The notes under the pieces are model-generated. The model was not told where the DNA came from. It searched no databases and saw only the letters and a list, made by a program, of their open reading frames with translations. A DNA stretch of 64,000 nucleotides from Brasenia schreberi. Lineage: Eukaryota > Streptophyta > Magnoliopsida > Nymphaeales > Cabombaceae. Position numbers and translations under genes: made by a program. The stretch spans positions 10,724,501 through 10,788,500 of the forward strand of contig JAYKKT010000074.1 in NCBI GenBank assembly GCA_036023115.1, written 5' to 3'. Positions within the stretch are counted from its first letter, which is position 1; each line of letters opens with the position of its first letter. Below are positions 1 to 12,800 of the stretch, in pieces.

Positions 1-839
1 AAGAGGAGGTTGAAGCCCACACCACACATGCACCCTCTCAGAGTTGAACTCTCCACCAACCGTAACAGTGCTAGAGCATCTTCACTCCCTCATCTATATA
101 AAATTCGAATAGGCTCTTGAACTACTCGAGTTGAGTATCAATAAGCTCAAGCTCAGCAAGACTGAGTTGAGTTTGGATTTATGAAATATCACATGAGAAT
201 CCACATAAAATTATCGATCGAAATCAACATGATTTTGACAACATTTTAGCACAAATATATTTCTCACTTAAGTTCGTTTTCATGGTAAAACTGTGAACCC
301 TTGTGGCTTGTGCTATTTAATTTTTGTGTGAAAACTTTTATTTAATACATACAAACATATATGTATATATATTATAACAAAAGGCGAAAGCCGGGTATGC
401 ATTTCTCGAGAATGGAACTCGCGGTCAACATCACACAAGTTGAGAGCCATGACAGGTGAGCTAGCTCTGTGAACGATGTTGAAGGTGAGTCACGTAAAGA
501 TGATCAATGAGTCGGAGTGACAGAGAACAAAAATGTCTCGGTATGGATCTGGATCTGGATCGGCCGAATCCTGCAGTTAATTACTTTTTGGTATCCGGGC
601 TCGACCTTTGAGTAAGATCACTGGTCGAGGGCGGTGAATACCAACTGTTTACCCCGATTACCAAAACGTTCCCCCCCCGTCTCCTCTGCGAAAGAGAGAC
701 TGCATCAAATTCAACCACAACCCCTTCTTTGATCTGTCTCTCAGGGGGGGAGAAAACCTCACCGTGACCCTAATTTTGAGAGCCATAAAACCCCCAATCA
801 AATCGACGGGAGGGGAAAGTAGGGTTTTGCTTCCGGAAG
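1..839. other. 5' flank and leader of UPF1
   Basis: No gene was found here. The stretch is AT-rich up to about 400, followed by mixed sequence. The last 180 bases hold C-rich and G-rich runs (a run of eight or more C near 670 and a run of seven G near 745) and probably form the UPF1 5' leader. No convincing TATA box could be assigned. Confidence 0.5.
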
Positions 840-3800
840 ATGGCGCAGCCGGTGGTTCCCAATCTCTACGAGACAGCGTCGCAGCCAGACACCGGGGACG
901 CTTATACCTTCCTCGAATTCAACACGCAGGGCGACGACTATGACTACACGGAATTCCGGGAGCTCAGCCAGCCAATCAGGCCCCCCGTTTGGACCCCCGA
1001 CCTCTCCACGACTATGGCCGCGAGCGAATCCGGCGACCTGGATCTTGCTTCTGACGCCTCGTCTGCTGCGGCTGCCCCGGCGTCGTCACCAAGGCCGGCC
1101 GGCTCCAAGGGACGGGCGAACCAGGGAGTAGCGGATGCCCTAGTTTCGGGGATCGCCGGTTTGAATTTTGAGGAGGCGGGCGACGAGGAGGGGCTTGAAT
1201 TTGGTAAGGGAGGAAATTTCACGGAGCACGCTTGCCGTTATTGCGGGGTGCAGAATCCGGCGTGCGTCGTACGATGCAACGTTCCCTCTTGCCGGAAGTG
1301 GTTCTGCAACTCGAGGGGCAATACATCGGGGTCTCACATTGTCAATCATCTGGTTAGACTGCTTATCTTTTTCATTGATTTCATCATTCACAAACATATT
1401 GGTTCCTCGTAAATTTCTTTCCTTTCTAGGGTTTTTCAGACACCATGTTTCTTTTGATACTATACGAGATATTTGGTTGTCGTTTCACCATTTTGACATT
1501 TTGTTGGGTGGAGTTCCACAAATTTAGGAGCCCGTAATCTATGATTGGGCAAACTTTGGGCCGGGAAAGACCCAAGATCGCCTCGTTTGCTAACTTTCGT
1601 TTTCCGTTACCTGGAGCCATCGTTATGTCTTGACAAGACAAGGTGAAATACCACTGATTATTAAATACATGGCAGCTTAAGCAGTCAAGCATTTGGTTTC
1701 TTTGGCTTGCATATGTCACAAAGGCACGCATTGCTTGATTTTCGTCTTACGTATAGAAATTGGTGAAATATATTCCATCTTGTTGCAGAGCCCCAAATCT
1801 TGATCACCATTACTAGTATAATACAGGAATGTCATGTTCGGGAAGTTCATATACCTGTAGCCTCCTAGACTTTGTATTCATCGTGTTGTAAAGCCGCATA
1901 GGCTACAAAAGCTAGGGACAAGGGATCCCTTTTCTGCAGAAAAGACAGAGCATCTTTGACTTGTAGCAACCTTATGATAAATCCAACACCAAATGATCAG
2001 TGCCGGACATGCGTTAAAAAGTCTATGCCCTTTTCGTTGAAGGGATTAACAGAAACATTTGTCCGTGGAAAGGGGATCCCGCTGAGGCCCTTTGGTCTGC
2101 TTTCTATTTTCTATTGAGTTTGGAGTAAAGTAACTCCATTCCCATGCCTGTCTTCGCGGTACCAAGCAAACCAACTATTTCTTTATTTCTTTTTTCATTT
2201 TGGAGGTAAGGAAGTGTTACATGTGTATATTACTATATTACGATTATGCCAAACAGCCCACTGGAGCGATTTACCATTTCTCATCTCTGTCTGAGGTTGT
2301 TCTCTGTTCTCGATGTTGTATCTTACGTTTTTTCAACAGAGCCATGAGGATGTGCAACAACAATCATAAACCTTTGCACAAAGTCACAATAGAGTAATCA
2401 TCGTGAGTTGCTCCAAAACATGTGACAAAGAGAAGGAGAAGAGGAAAGAAAGCAATAAAGAAACGAGAGCCTTATCCTGGTAGTAATTCAGTTGCTGATG
2501 CTGACCCCAATCAAGCATACCTTCCACTGCTTTAACACATGCACACACATGCACATGTGTAGAGACAGAGTATTTTCATCGAGTTGATGGATATGGACAT
2601 GGGTCTTCTGATCCGTTCATAAACTGTAACCAAGTTATAAAGGTTTACAGCTAGACAGGCAGTTCGAGAGGTCCATGACCTGATCTGAGCTGAACACGCA
2701 TTGTTCATGTTCAACTGAGGTGATAAATCAAACCACAACAAGATGATAATGAACCGATCTAGAGCATCTGGTTCATTTACTGGCCTTAGTGATAGGGCAA
2801 TCCTTGTCTGCATGGTACATATAGTGCGTGTATAAATATACGATGTGTTTGTTGTATATATATATATATATGTTTAGACTTTAGAGTGGGGGAGAGAGAA
2901 AATTTGGGGGGGGATGCAAGTATGGATTTAGGTATTTATGTGCATGTCTGCTCATGCAGCAACAACTATCCATATGTCTTAGTTATGAGATGTCTCAATA
3001 AAGTGCTATTACAATCACCACTACTGATTGAATGGTTGTCTACGGCTCAGGCTTGCTTTATTGCTTCATGGAGGCAATTTTTAGGATTTGGAGACAAGGA
3101 TTTCAAGTTGGGTTGGTTTTGTTTATTGTAAAATTTGAGGTGTACGAAATATGTCAGTGGGAAGAATTGGTTTGCTTTCTCTCTTGTTTCACAGTTCAGA
3201 TTTTTTAATTTCTGATGCCAAAGTGTACTTCTTGGGCTTTTAAAATCTAGAATACTTAGTTGTGGTTGTGGATTAAGTTCCAATCTATATAACCCTAAAA
3301 CATCAAAATTCTATAAAAGAGAATGACCCCATACAAGGTGAGCCCTCTTTTGTAAATAAAAAAATCCTGAGAGGAAGATAAGTTCCAAAATGAGTACCCG
3401 TTAACAGAGCAGGTTCATCAAATAAAGCTTAGACACAGATGTCGTATCTGTAATTTCCTTTCCCCCTTGCTTTGTGTGGGGCCATTGGTCTCAAAGGGTC
3501 AAGAATTCAAGAAAGACATGACATTGAGCAATTGATTTGTTGCATTGCGGGCTGAGCTCGTCAGATCATTCTTTTTATTGATGATCATATAAAAAGCATC
3601 ATTTGAGTCCTTATAACGCTTATATTTGCTAGCTTATCCATGATTAAGCCTTTTGGTTTATCAACCTTTTGGACTTCGTGAAATTTGCTTTTATTAAGTT
3701 TTCTGTGTGAAATGTGCTTTGTGTACTGGCAATGTTTACATGAAATTCTACTTGCTCTTCCTAGGAGTGTGGGCATTTGGGCGTGGAAAGTGCAATGAGA

Positions 3801-6800
3801 TTCTTTTTAACATAGGTGTTGACTTAGGTTGTCTATCCATCTTCTTTTTTATTAAGCAATCACGCTTAAAACACTTTTTTGTGGTTGGCAGGTAAGAGCA
3901 AAGCATAAGGAGGTCTGCCTTCACAAAGACAGCCCATTGGGAGAAACCATCCTTGAATGCTATAACTGTGGCTGTAGAAACGTGTTTCTTCTAGGGTTCA
4001 TTTCTGCCAAGACAGAGAGTGTTGTGGTCCTTTTATGCAGAGAACCTTGCTTGAATGTCAATGCCTTGAAGGATATGAATTGGGATCTGAGCCAGTGGTG
4101 CCCACTTATTGATGATAGATGCTTTCTCTCGTGGCTTGTTAAGGTAAACTTTTAGTCCCTTGAGAGGCTTATTTGGACATAAGGCATTTTCCACAGGTTT
4201 TTGTTTCTAAAATATTTTGGATTATTGGGTGTGTAGTGTGGTTGATAATGTTTGTTGTGGCCACAGGTTCCTTCCGAGCAGGAGCAGTTGAGAGCACGGC
4301 AAATCAGTGCTCAACAAATAAACAAAGTTGAAGAACTTTGGAAGGCTAATCCTGATGCTTCTCTTGAGGATCTAGAGAAACCTGGTGTAGATGATGAACC
4401 TCAACCTGTGGCCCTCAAGTACGAAGATGCTTACCAGGTATTTGGATGACCATGCTTTTCTTACATACGTCATGAAATCTTTCTACTCATTTTATATGAT
4501 GAGTGCTCAAATCTGCCTTGGTGTTTTTTTTCTTAAATATATCTCTTGCTTCACTTCCTTATGTCTTTTGCATCCTCACTCTTGTTACAAGTTCCTTTTG
4601 CAGCTCTTTCTTATTTTTAAAATATCTGGCTTTTATTTGTATATTCTATTACTTAATATTTCTAGCAAGCCTGACTTGTAGAGTGACTTCCATTGCAGTA
4701 TCAAAATGTTTTTGCACCGCTTGTGAAGCTGGAGGCAGATTATGATAAAGTAAGCATAGATCGTGCTTTTGCTTTTAATTATTTGGTACAAGTCATATTA
4801 AGCTTGTTCCCTCATCCCGCTGGTGGATTTTCATAAACTTTATCATTTACTTGCCTGGGTTACTTTGAACACTTATTTGGTTTAGTTAAAAATTGGTTTT
4901 CACTCACCAGTAGCTTTTCTGTAGATGATGAAAGAATCACAAAGCAAGGACAATGTTACTATTCGTTGGGACATTGGTCTTAACAAGAAGCGTATTGCGT
5001 ACTTTATCTTTCCAAAGGTAGTGTTGTGTATCAACATCCTCTTCTTTATGTAATGGTATCTTTCTCTATTGAGAGGTGATTATGTGAATATTTTCGAAAC
5101 ACATCCTGTGTTAAACTTCTCAACAATTTCTCTATTGTTTCACATTTCTAAAGGAAGACAATGAGTTGCGATTGGTACCTGGTGATGAGTTACGACTTAG
5201 ATACTCAGGTGATGCTGCCCACCCTGCTTGGCAATCTGTGGGACATGTGGTAGGTTCTGTACTTATATCTTGTAATTCTATCTATGTTTTGATTCTGTGA
5301 TTGATTTTGCAAAGGAGGTTAACTTTCAAGAATCTGGTCTATTGCTTGCTAACAATTTTATCTAGTTAGTTCCCTTACATTAACTATGTCCATATTTTGG
5401 TCTTAGATCAAGCTCACTGTACAAGAAGAAGTAGCTCTTGAACTCCGAGCTAGTCAGGTATGGAGCAAGTTTTGCATTTATGGTATGAGTAAGTTGTTTC
5501 AGATTCCCTGTTTCACATGCTTGAATGCATTTTAATATCATATAGGGGGTTCCAGTTGATGTCAACCATGGTTTCAGTGTAGACTTTGTCTGGAAGAGCA
5601 CCAGTTTTGATCGTATGCAGGGAGCAATGAAGACTTTCGCTGTTGATGAAACCAGTGTTAGCGGGTGGGCTTATATTTCCATTGCTTGTTGCCCAGCACT
5701 GAACCTTCAATATCATTTTTGACGTGATAATTAGTCTTGCTACTAATCCATGCTCATACCACAAATGAGTTCCATTTACGTGCTTGTTTGGCCAGTATAA
5801 AATTATAAATCACTTCAGTGTATTGTATAGCATAATTGTATGCCAGTTGGCCGGAGGTCATTAGGCTTTGGCTGTGTGGAGAATGTAGGATAGGATTTTC
5901 CCTCCAATTTTCATTTAGGTAGTAGACATATCGCTGGGCTCCACGATACGGGCGTATCTCCCATATCGTACTTTAATATTAAAAAAATATAAAAATTATT
6001 TAAAAAATCAAGAAAATTAGTAAAAATCCAAAAAAACAAAGAAAATCAGGAAAAATCAGGTAATTTCTTTAAATTCATATAATGCAAAGTTTAGTACAGA
6101 TTGAGCATTCAACATTGAACAATTGCATCCAAATTTATATATTTTGAATAAAAAAAATGAAATACATTTACATTTTACAAATTGTAATGAAGGTCATCAA
6201 CTAAATAATCTTCATCTTCTCCTTGCTGAAGATCCTCATCATCATTAGCAACACCATGGAAATCAAATTCTTTATCTCCTTGATATTGTTGTTGCATTAA
6301 TCCATGCAATATCTTCTTCAGTTAGGAGGGCATTTTCTTCACAGTCTTCTATAATCCAGTCTTCTAATATATCAAAATTATCCAAACTTATTGGATCAAA
6401 TTGACTTTCTTGTTTATTTACTTTTTTTAATTGCCTACAACAAAGAAAGATAAGCAATTAGTAAATAATATTAACAATTAAAGTCAAACAATTTATTGAA
6501 TTAAACATTTAAGTACTAGGTAATACAACATTACATTTCACGAAGGCACATGTTACAACGAATAAAAACTAAATCATTCAATCTCTTATGTTCCAACCTG
6601 TTGCGCTTTTTTATATGGATGTGTTCAAAGACACTCCAATTCCTTTCACAACCAATTGCACTACAAGTTTGACTCAAAACTTTCACTGCAAAATCCTTAA
6701 GGTTCGGGCAATCAGTTCCAAACCTATTTCACCAAACATCTATAGAAAAAGATAAACGTTAGAGACATAATCCATAATAATATAAGACAAGTTGATTTAA

Positions 6801-9800
6801 GAAACTTAAATACGAATATAAATAATTTACCTGAACGCATAGTAGTGCGATTGCGAATTGCTACAGTTAAACCCATCAAGTGAAGAGCATTATCATAGAT
6901 CTCCATCTCTCGATGTATAACATCTGCTATGCTCTCATCAGGGACTAATCTATCAATACAATCAGTGATGCCTCGATTAACCTCACCGTCCCTTTTGAAT
7001 GTTGCTGAGTACCAGAATGATGGGTTTAGATAATATGTGCTGCATGAATAGGTTGAAGCAATTGTTTATTCCATCTATTATCAATGATTTTTCACACGGG
7101 CACATAATCTCTCTTTTTTCTATTAAAATTATTTTCTGATGGCTTCTTTTGCCCTATCCCTAGCTTCATAAAGGTAGCCCATAGATGGTTTCTCCTCGCT
7201 ATCAGCCAATCTCAAAACCTTTACTAATGAACATGTAATCCTCAACAATCTAACACATGCATTCCAAAATATACTCCTAAAGACGGTCTCGAAAATCTCA
7301 TTCAACTTTCGGTTTCTTCAATTCTGAGGCAACTCTGCAAATTGTTGCCACTCATCTCTTCAATGCTTGCTTTTGTTTCACAATACTATGTACAGATAAG
7401 AAGTTTGTTGTAAACCGAGTTGCAGTTGTTCGAAGAAGCTCTGCACCTTCTGTATATCTCCTCATCGTACACAAAATAAATGCATGGTTGTAAATAAATT
7501 TTGTGATATCTTGGCAACACTCAGTTGCTGCCTTTATTTCATCCATCTCACCAATGTCCTCAAGGATGAGATCTAAACAATGGGCTGCACATAGTGTCCA
7601 GTAGAAAGTCCCATAAATATAAGCTAACTCCTTCACAACTGCTTTGTAGTTAGCTGCATTATCTGTAATCAATTGGACTACATTCTCTAGCCTAACTTCT
7701 TGTATAACCTTATCAAATTCTTGCCGTAAGATATCCGCAGTGTGCCTCTCCTCTGACATATCTAGGGATCTCAAAAACATAAGTCCTTTAGGACAGTAGA
7801 CAAGAAAGTTTAGCAAGGTCCTTCCTCGCCTATCTGTCCATCTATCTACTATGATAGTGCAACCTGTCTCCTTCCATGACCCTCTCAATGTTGAACAATA
7901 TTCTTGCACTTCAATGACGGTCTTATCTAAGATCTTTCCTCTCAACTTCTGATAGGAGGACATCTTGTATCCTTGACCGATGTTAGCAATTGCATGTGCC
8001 ATTGCTTGAAAATGAAAACTGTTTGCTGCATTGAATGTAATGCATCCATCATAAAACCATCTGCTCACTGCAAGGTCTGCCTGATCATACAATTGTTCTG
8101 AAGCCATAACAACACGAATTCTAGGTTGAGCATCAGGTGTATAGTAGGAGGAAAAAATGAATGTATGCTAGAAGCAATTTTTCCTCGACTCCTTCCTGAA
8201 CTTTCTTTTCTATCACTTCCAAAGTCTTCAGCAACCCTCTTTCCCTTGCTAGGTGCTCGTGAACTGCTACTACCAATCTCTGTTCTAGCATCTGAAGGCA
8301 AACTATGAGTGAATCCAACAGCATCATCATCTTCTTCAAAGATCTTGAAATCATCCTTTTGTTGTCTCCTCTCTTGTATACTCTTAATCATTTGAAGACA
8401 TTGCCATTTAATGCCTTCTGACAAACTTCTAACTCTGCCTGTTCAAGGAGCAACTTTTTTCCTAGTTTCTACTAGGTGGTGTTTCAACTAGTGTTATCCG
8501 TATCGGTGCGATACATATCGTATCGTGGGAAGACGATACGATACCGTATCATACGATATGAGCGATACGCTAAAAAAAAAAAGTTTAAATTTTTTTTTCT
8601 AATTTTTTTGCAGGTTTCTTGCCTCTCTTCACTTCCCTATGCTTGTAATTTGGGTTTATAATTTTATTTATTAAATAAGAATAATTTATGAACAAATAAA
8701 AATTGTGACAAAATCATTTCTCTTTATGTTGCCAGCTTTTAGGTATATTTCTGCTAGCAGTTTCTAATTTCATGTGATCGCAAACAATTAAAAACATTTG
8801 GTTGTCTCGGTTCATTGAGCGAGCATTTCACAACTTCACTATTTTAGGGTTCACCTTGCGTGACTTCCATTGAGTTGAACATGATCAACGTGTGTGAGGC
8901 TTAACTCAGTCTGTGAAGTGATAAATGAAGCTCAAGCATTAGTTAAAAAGCTAGTCTCTAGTAACAGAAAAAGGGATATCATCAAGTAATAATATCACAT
9001 CACTGAGGTGTCATAGAGTCAATAATCAAAGAAATTGAGCTCATTGTTTTGCTCACATATGAAAATTAGCAAATATGACAACTACATGTACAAAGATAGC
9101 AGTTTGTTAATTTTGATATATTAGATGAGTGGATTATGGAAGATAACGAAGAAAATGCACTCCTAACCGAAGAAATTGCATGAATTAATTTGAAGTGCAA
9201 CAACATCACGAAGGAGATGAAGATTTTCATTTTAAAGTAGAAGGTGATGAGAAACTTTGAATCTTTATCAAGTAGAAGATGAAGATTATTTAGTTAATGA
9301 TCCTGATACAAATTTACAATATGTAAAATGTAAATGTATTTCATTTTTTGCTTCAAAATATATAATTTTGGATGCAATTGTTCAATGTTGAATGTTCAAT
9401 CTGTGCTAAACTTTGCATTATATGAATTTAAAGCAATTATCAGATTTTTTAAGGACTTTTACTATTTTTTATTTTTTTAAATAAATTTTGTATTATTTTA
9501 ATATTAAAGTACGATACAATACGCTCGTATCGTGGAGCCCAGTGATACGCGATACGATATGCGTCAGACAACACTGGTTTAAATCTTGAAATTTCACCAC
9601 TAATCACCTTCTCACAAAATAAACATCTGATCTTTAATTTGGAACCCTCAACTGGTGTACCCCATAGTCATGCCGGATCATCAGACTTAGAATGGGAGTC
9701 TCTACCACCCCTTCTCACTTGAGCACTTTAATTCAATAAAAAACCTGAAAATAAAAGCACTTCGTAAATTCCCAATCTTCAAATAACAATCAAATAGAGT

Positions 9801-12800
9801 GTCTCCCACTTCATGAATGCAATAAAAATCATATCCACACACTTAATAACTTCATATTTTGTCATTCAAAAAAAGAAAAATACAAATAACATAAAAAAAC
9901 AATAAATACAATGGAAAAAATAAAGAAAAACACTAAAAATATACCCAAATCCGAGTTAGGAGGCTTGCATGGACACCGTAGAGCACGTTTATGGAGCCTT
10001 GAGCACGACTCGTCGCTTTGGTGCACCCGGTCTTCCAGAGCTCAATGCATCTCAAGTATGTTGTTATTTCTACTGATCATTTATCTCCCTATTGTGTTAT
10101 GATTTTCTTGATAACATGTTTGATATTGGTCTGTCTTTTTCCTGCTGATAGTCCATGGCGGATTATCTGCTTCCGTTCATTGCTGTTTTTAGAGTATGTT
10201 CTGGGAGTTGGGAGGGAACATATTTGTGAAAGGGCAGGGTGTAGTAAATGGTATTTTCCTTGTCCTTACTTGGATGTTTGAAATTGATGAGAAAACAGAG
10301 CTTTAAATAAAACAGAAATAATTAAGTATAATACATTTTAATTTTTTTAATAAACTATTATTTTAACGTTATATTTTAACAATTCTTTATAAAATAAATT
10401 ATATTTTTAGAATGATATTTAGGTTAAATATAGAAGTATGATTAAATCCCCTAATTGGCGGAACTTTGAAATGTAAGTGCTGGAGGATTTTGGAGGGTTA
10501 AGTGAAAGTGTCTCATTTTCCCTCCCTCCTTAAGAAATCTCAAAATAAGGAGAGGGCTTCCCTTTAACCTTCCCTTCCCTCCATTATCTGACATGGCACA
10601 TGCCCTTAAGTGGAGGAGTTTGTTACTTTCTTTTTGGAATTATACTGTTATGCATAACTTCATAATTTAAAGGATTAAAAAACCAGAATAAAACTGGAGA
10701 GATACTTTTCCAAAAGTGTTCTTCAGAGGCCAATTAGTTTGATTCAAGGTCCGCCTGGAACTGGTAAGACTGTAACTTCTGCAGCACTTGTGTATCACAT
10801 GGCCAAACAAGGTATCTCCTCTCTCTCTTAGCAAAGTCAAATTGACGTTCATTGGCTCTAATATAAAATTCTTAAATGTATGTCTTTCTTCTCTTTCTTC
10901 CTGATATTGTCTAACTGGTACAATGCACTGTCTCCCGTTGATAATCTTTTGATAGGACTAGTATCTTTGTTCAGGTCAATTTTCCTTTTCCATAAATGGT
11001 TATTCTGTAGGTTGTTGAAGTTATTCTTTCCAAGAACCTTTGTACCAAGATTCAAGCTCATATTATTGACATATGTCCTTGCGAGTCTTGCCCTTGTAGG
11101 CCATCAGTTTGGACTGAACCATTTTGCCCTAAGCCTTGGGTCAAATAGAACCCCGTACAAAATTGCTTCTTGTCTAATTTGGATTTCCAGACATTTTTCT
11201 GTGGTTTCCTTTTCTCTTTGAATCTTCTAGTTGGGGCTTAGTCACCACTGAGGCTTGAACCTGAGTCTTCTAAATTAAGATACTGCTCTATATGGATTCA
11301 GGTAGCAATTTCATACTTTTGGAGGACGTTATTTTAGTCATACAATGGTGATTAGCCAGTAACTGATGATGCAGATCTGGCATTAGCTTATTTCAGTTTC
11401 AAGTATTCTTTCCCCCTTCCCTTCATTATTCTTCAGATCGTCTTCTAGGTCCTCCTAGTGCCTGAATATTCTATTTCTGTGTTACTTTTTCAAATCTGTG
11501 CCAGTTGAAACACTGGCTATGATTCATTCTATCTATGGAAAATCTGGAGTAGGTTAGTCGGGTTTTTATAATTTTTTCTGTTCATTTGTGCTACCAGTTC
11601 CAATTCTAAATGCAGTTTTCTGTTTCCTGGTGTATATTCAATGTTTAACATACTTTTTGTCTGTCTTCCTTCTATTTGGGTATTTATGTGCAAGTCTTCT
11701 CTTTCAGGTTGTTAGGCTCTGTGCAAAATCAAGGGAAGCTGTAAGTTCGCCTGTTGAACATCTAACGTTGCATTATCAGGTATTCCTGTTATTTGTCTCA
11801 TATTCTTGTGTCTGGTGATATGCGTCACTTAGATGCCATTGCTGCTACATTAAATTTCTCGAGTCATTTCAGGTCCGCCACCTTGATACATCAGAGAAGA
11901 GTGAACTCCATAAGCTTCAACAACTGAAAGATGAGCAAGGTACGGAAGATGCCAGATGCTCCAAGTTCCAACCTCTTGTCTTTGTTATCCTGGTGGTAAA
12001 AGCATGTGCCAATTCGTTTGAAAGTTCAAATTCATTTGCCATCTTGCTGGGCAATTTCATGTATGCTCCCTTTGTTAGTTTGTTGGCTGGAACAACTGCA
12101 ATATTTGTTTAAAGATTTCCTTCTTTATCAATTTCTCCTCATCAAGTGAATGCATCTATTTGGTGTTCTTGCAATGGTTTGAGCGTGTTAGGATTTTTCG
12201 TAACTTGTTGTTTGCTAGTTAGGCTGGTTTAAGAGGGCATAATTTCATCGAGCATCTCCTCATCAAGTGACTGCACCTGTTTAGTGTTTCTACATGGGAC
12301 AACATGCCATACAATAAATGCGTGAATCCAACTTCAAATGATTCTTAGCGGGCTAAAACCCATTCTTCAATATTTGAATATTGAAAACACACGACTCACA
12401 AACAATGGTGCACAGACTTCATTGAGAATTTACATATAAAAAATCTGGAAAAGTCAAAAAAGAATTTATCTGGAATTCATTTTACATTTATGTTTTTGTA
12501 AATAATAACATGACATCTATAATTACCATCACGTTGGTTCATTCTCTTCTATCTTTTCTACCCTAACTTTTTATGAAAACGGTTACAGAATTCTTCTAGG
12601 CGTCTTTACTTTATATCAACGAAGTAATGAGCAAAAATTAACTGAAGTAGCTTATGTGACACAACCATACCTTTCACTGTAAGGTACCCAGGAGCCTTGT
12701 GAAACAAGCCTCCTTACCTTACCCGCTACCCCATAGCTTACTGTCAGGTAGCAGTGGTGGCTTGTTTCACAAGGGCTATTATAAGCTGTGACACAACCAT

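Larger units (their letters stand above)
5918..9740 (-). mobile_element. decayed hAT DNA transposon in a UPF1 intron
   Basis: The element carries a hAT transposase pseudogene on the minus strand. Its low-coordinate end (about 5930-6220) is ACGATACG-rich, and the same sequence recurs inverted at about 9250-9560 inside a nested derivative. Neither outer terminal repeat is clear. The left end has lost part of the sequence seen in the nested copy, and no terminal repeat is visible on the right before UPF1 coding sequence resumes near 10004. The right boundary is a guess and the element could reach about 10000. Confidence 0.75.

Noticed and set aside
9911..10281. Short open frames overlapping the UPF1 exon remnant
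   Set aside because: They are in other frames than [15 protein letters not shown] and have no support of their own.
11211..11290. Possible reverse-oriented tRNA-derived SINE
   Set aside because: Only a B-box-like GGTTCAAGCC complement was seen. A convincing A box and an A-rich end are missing.
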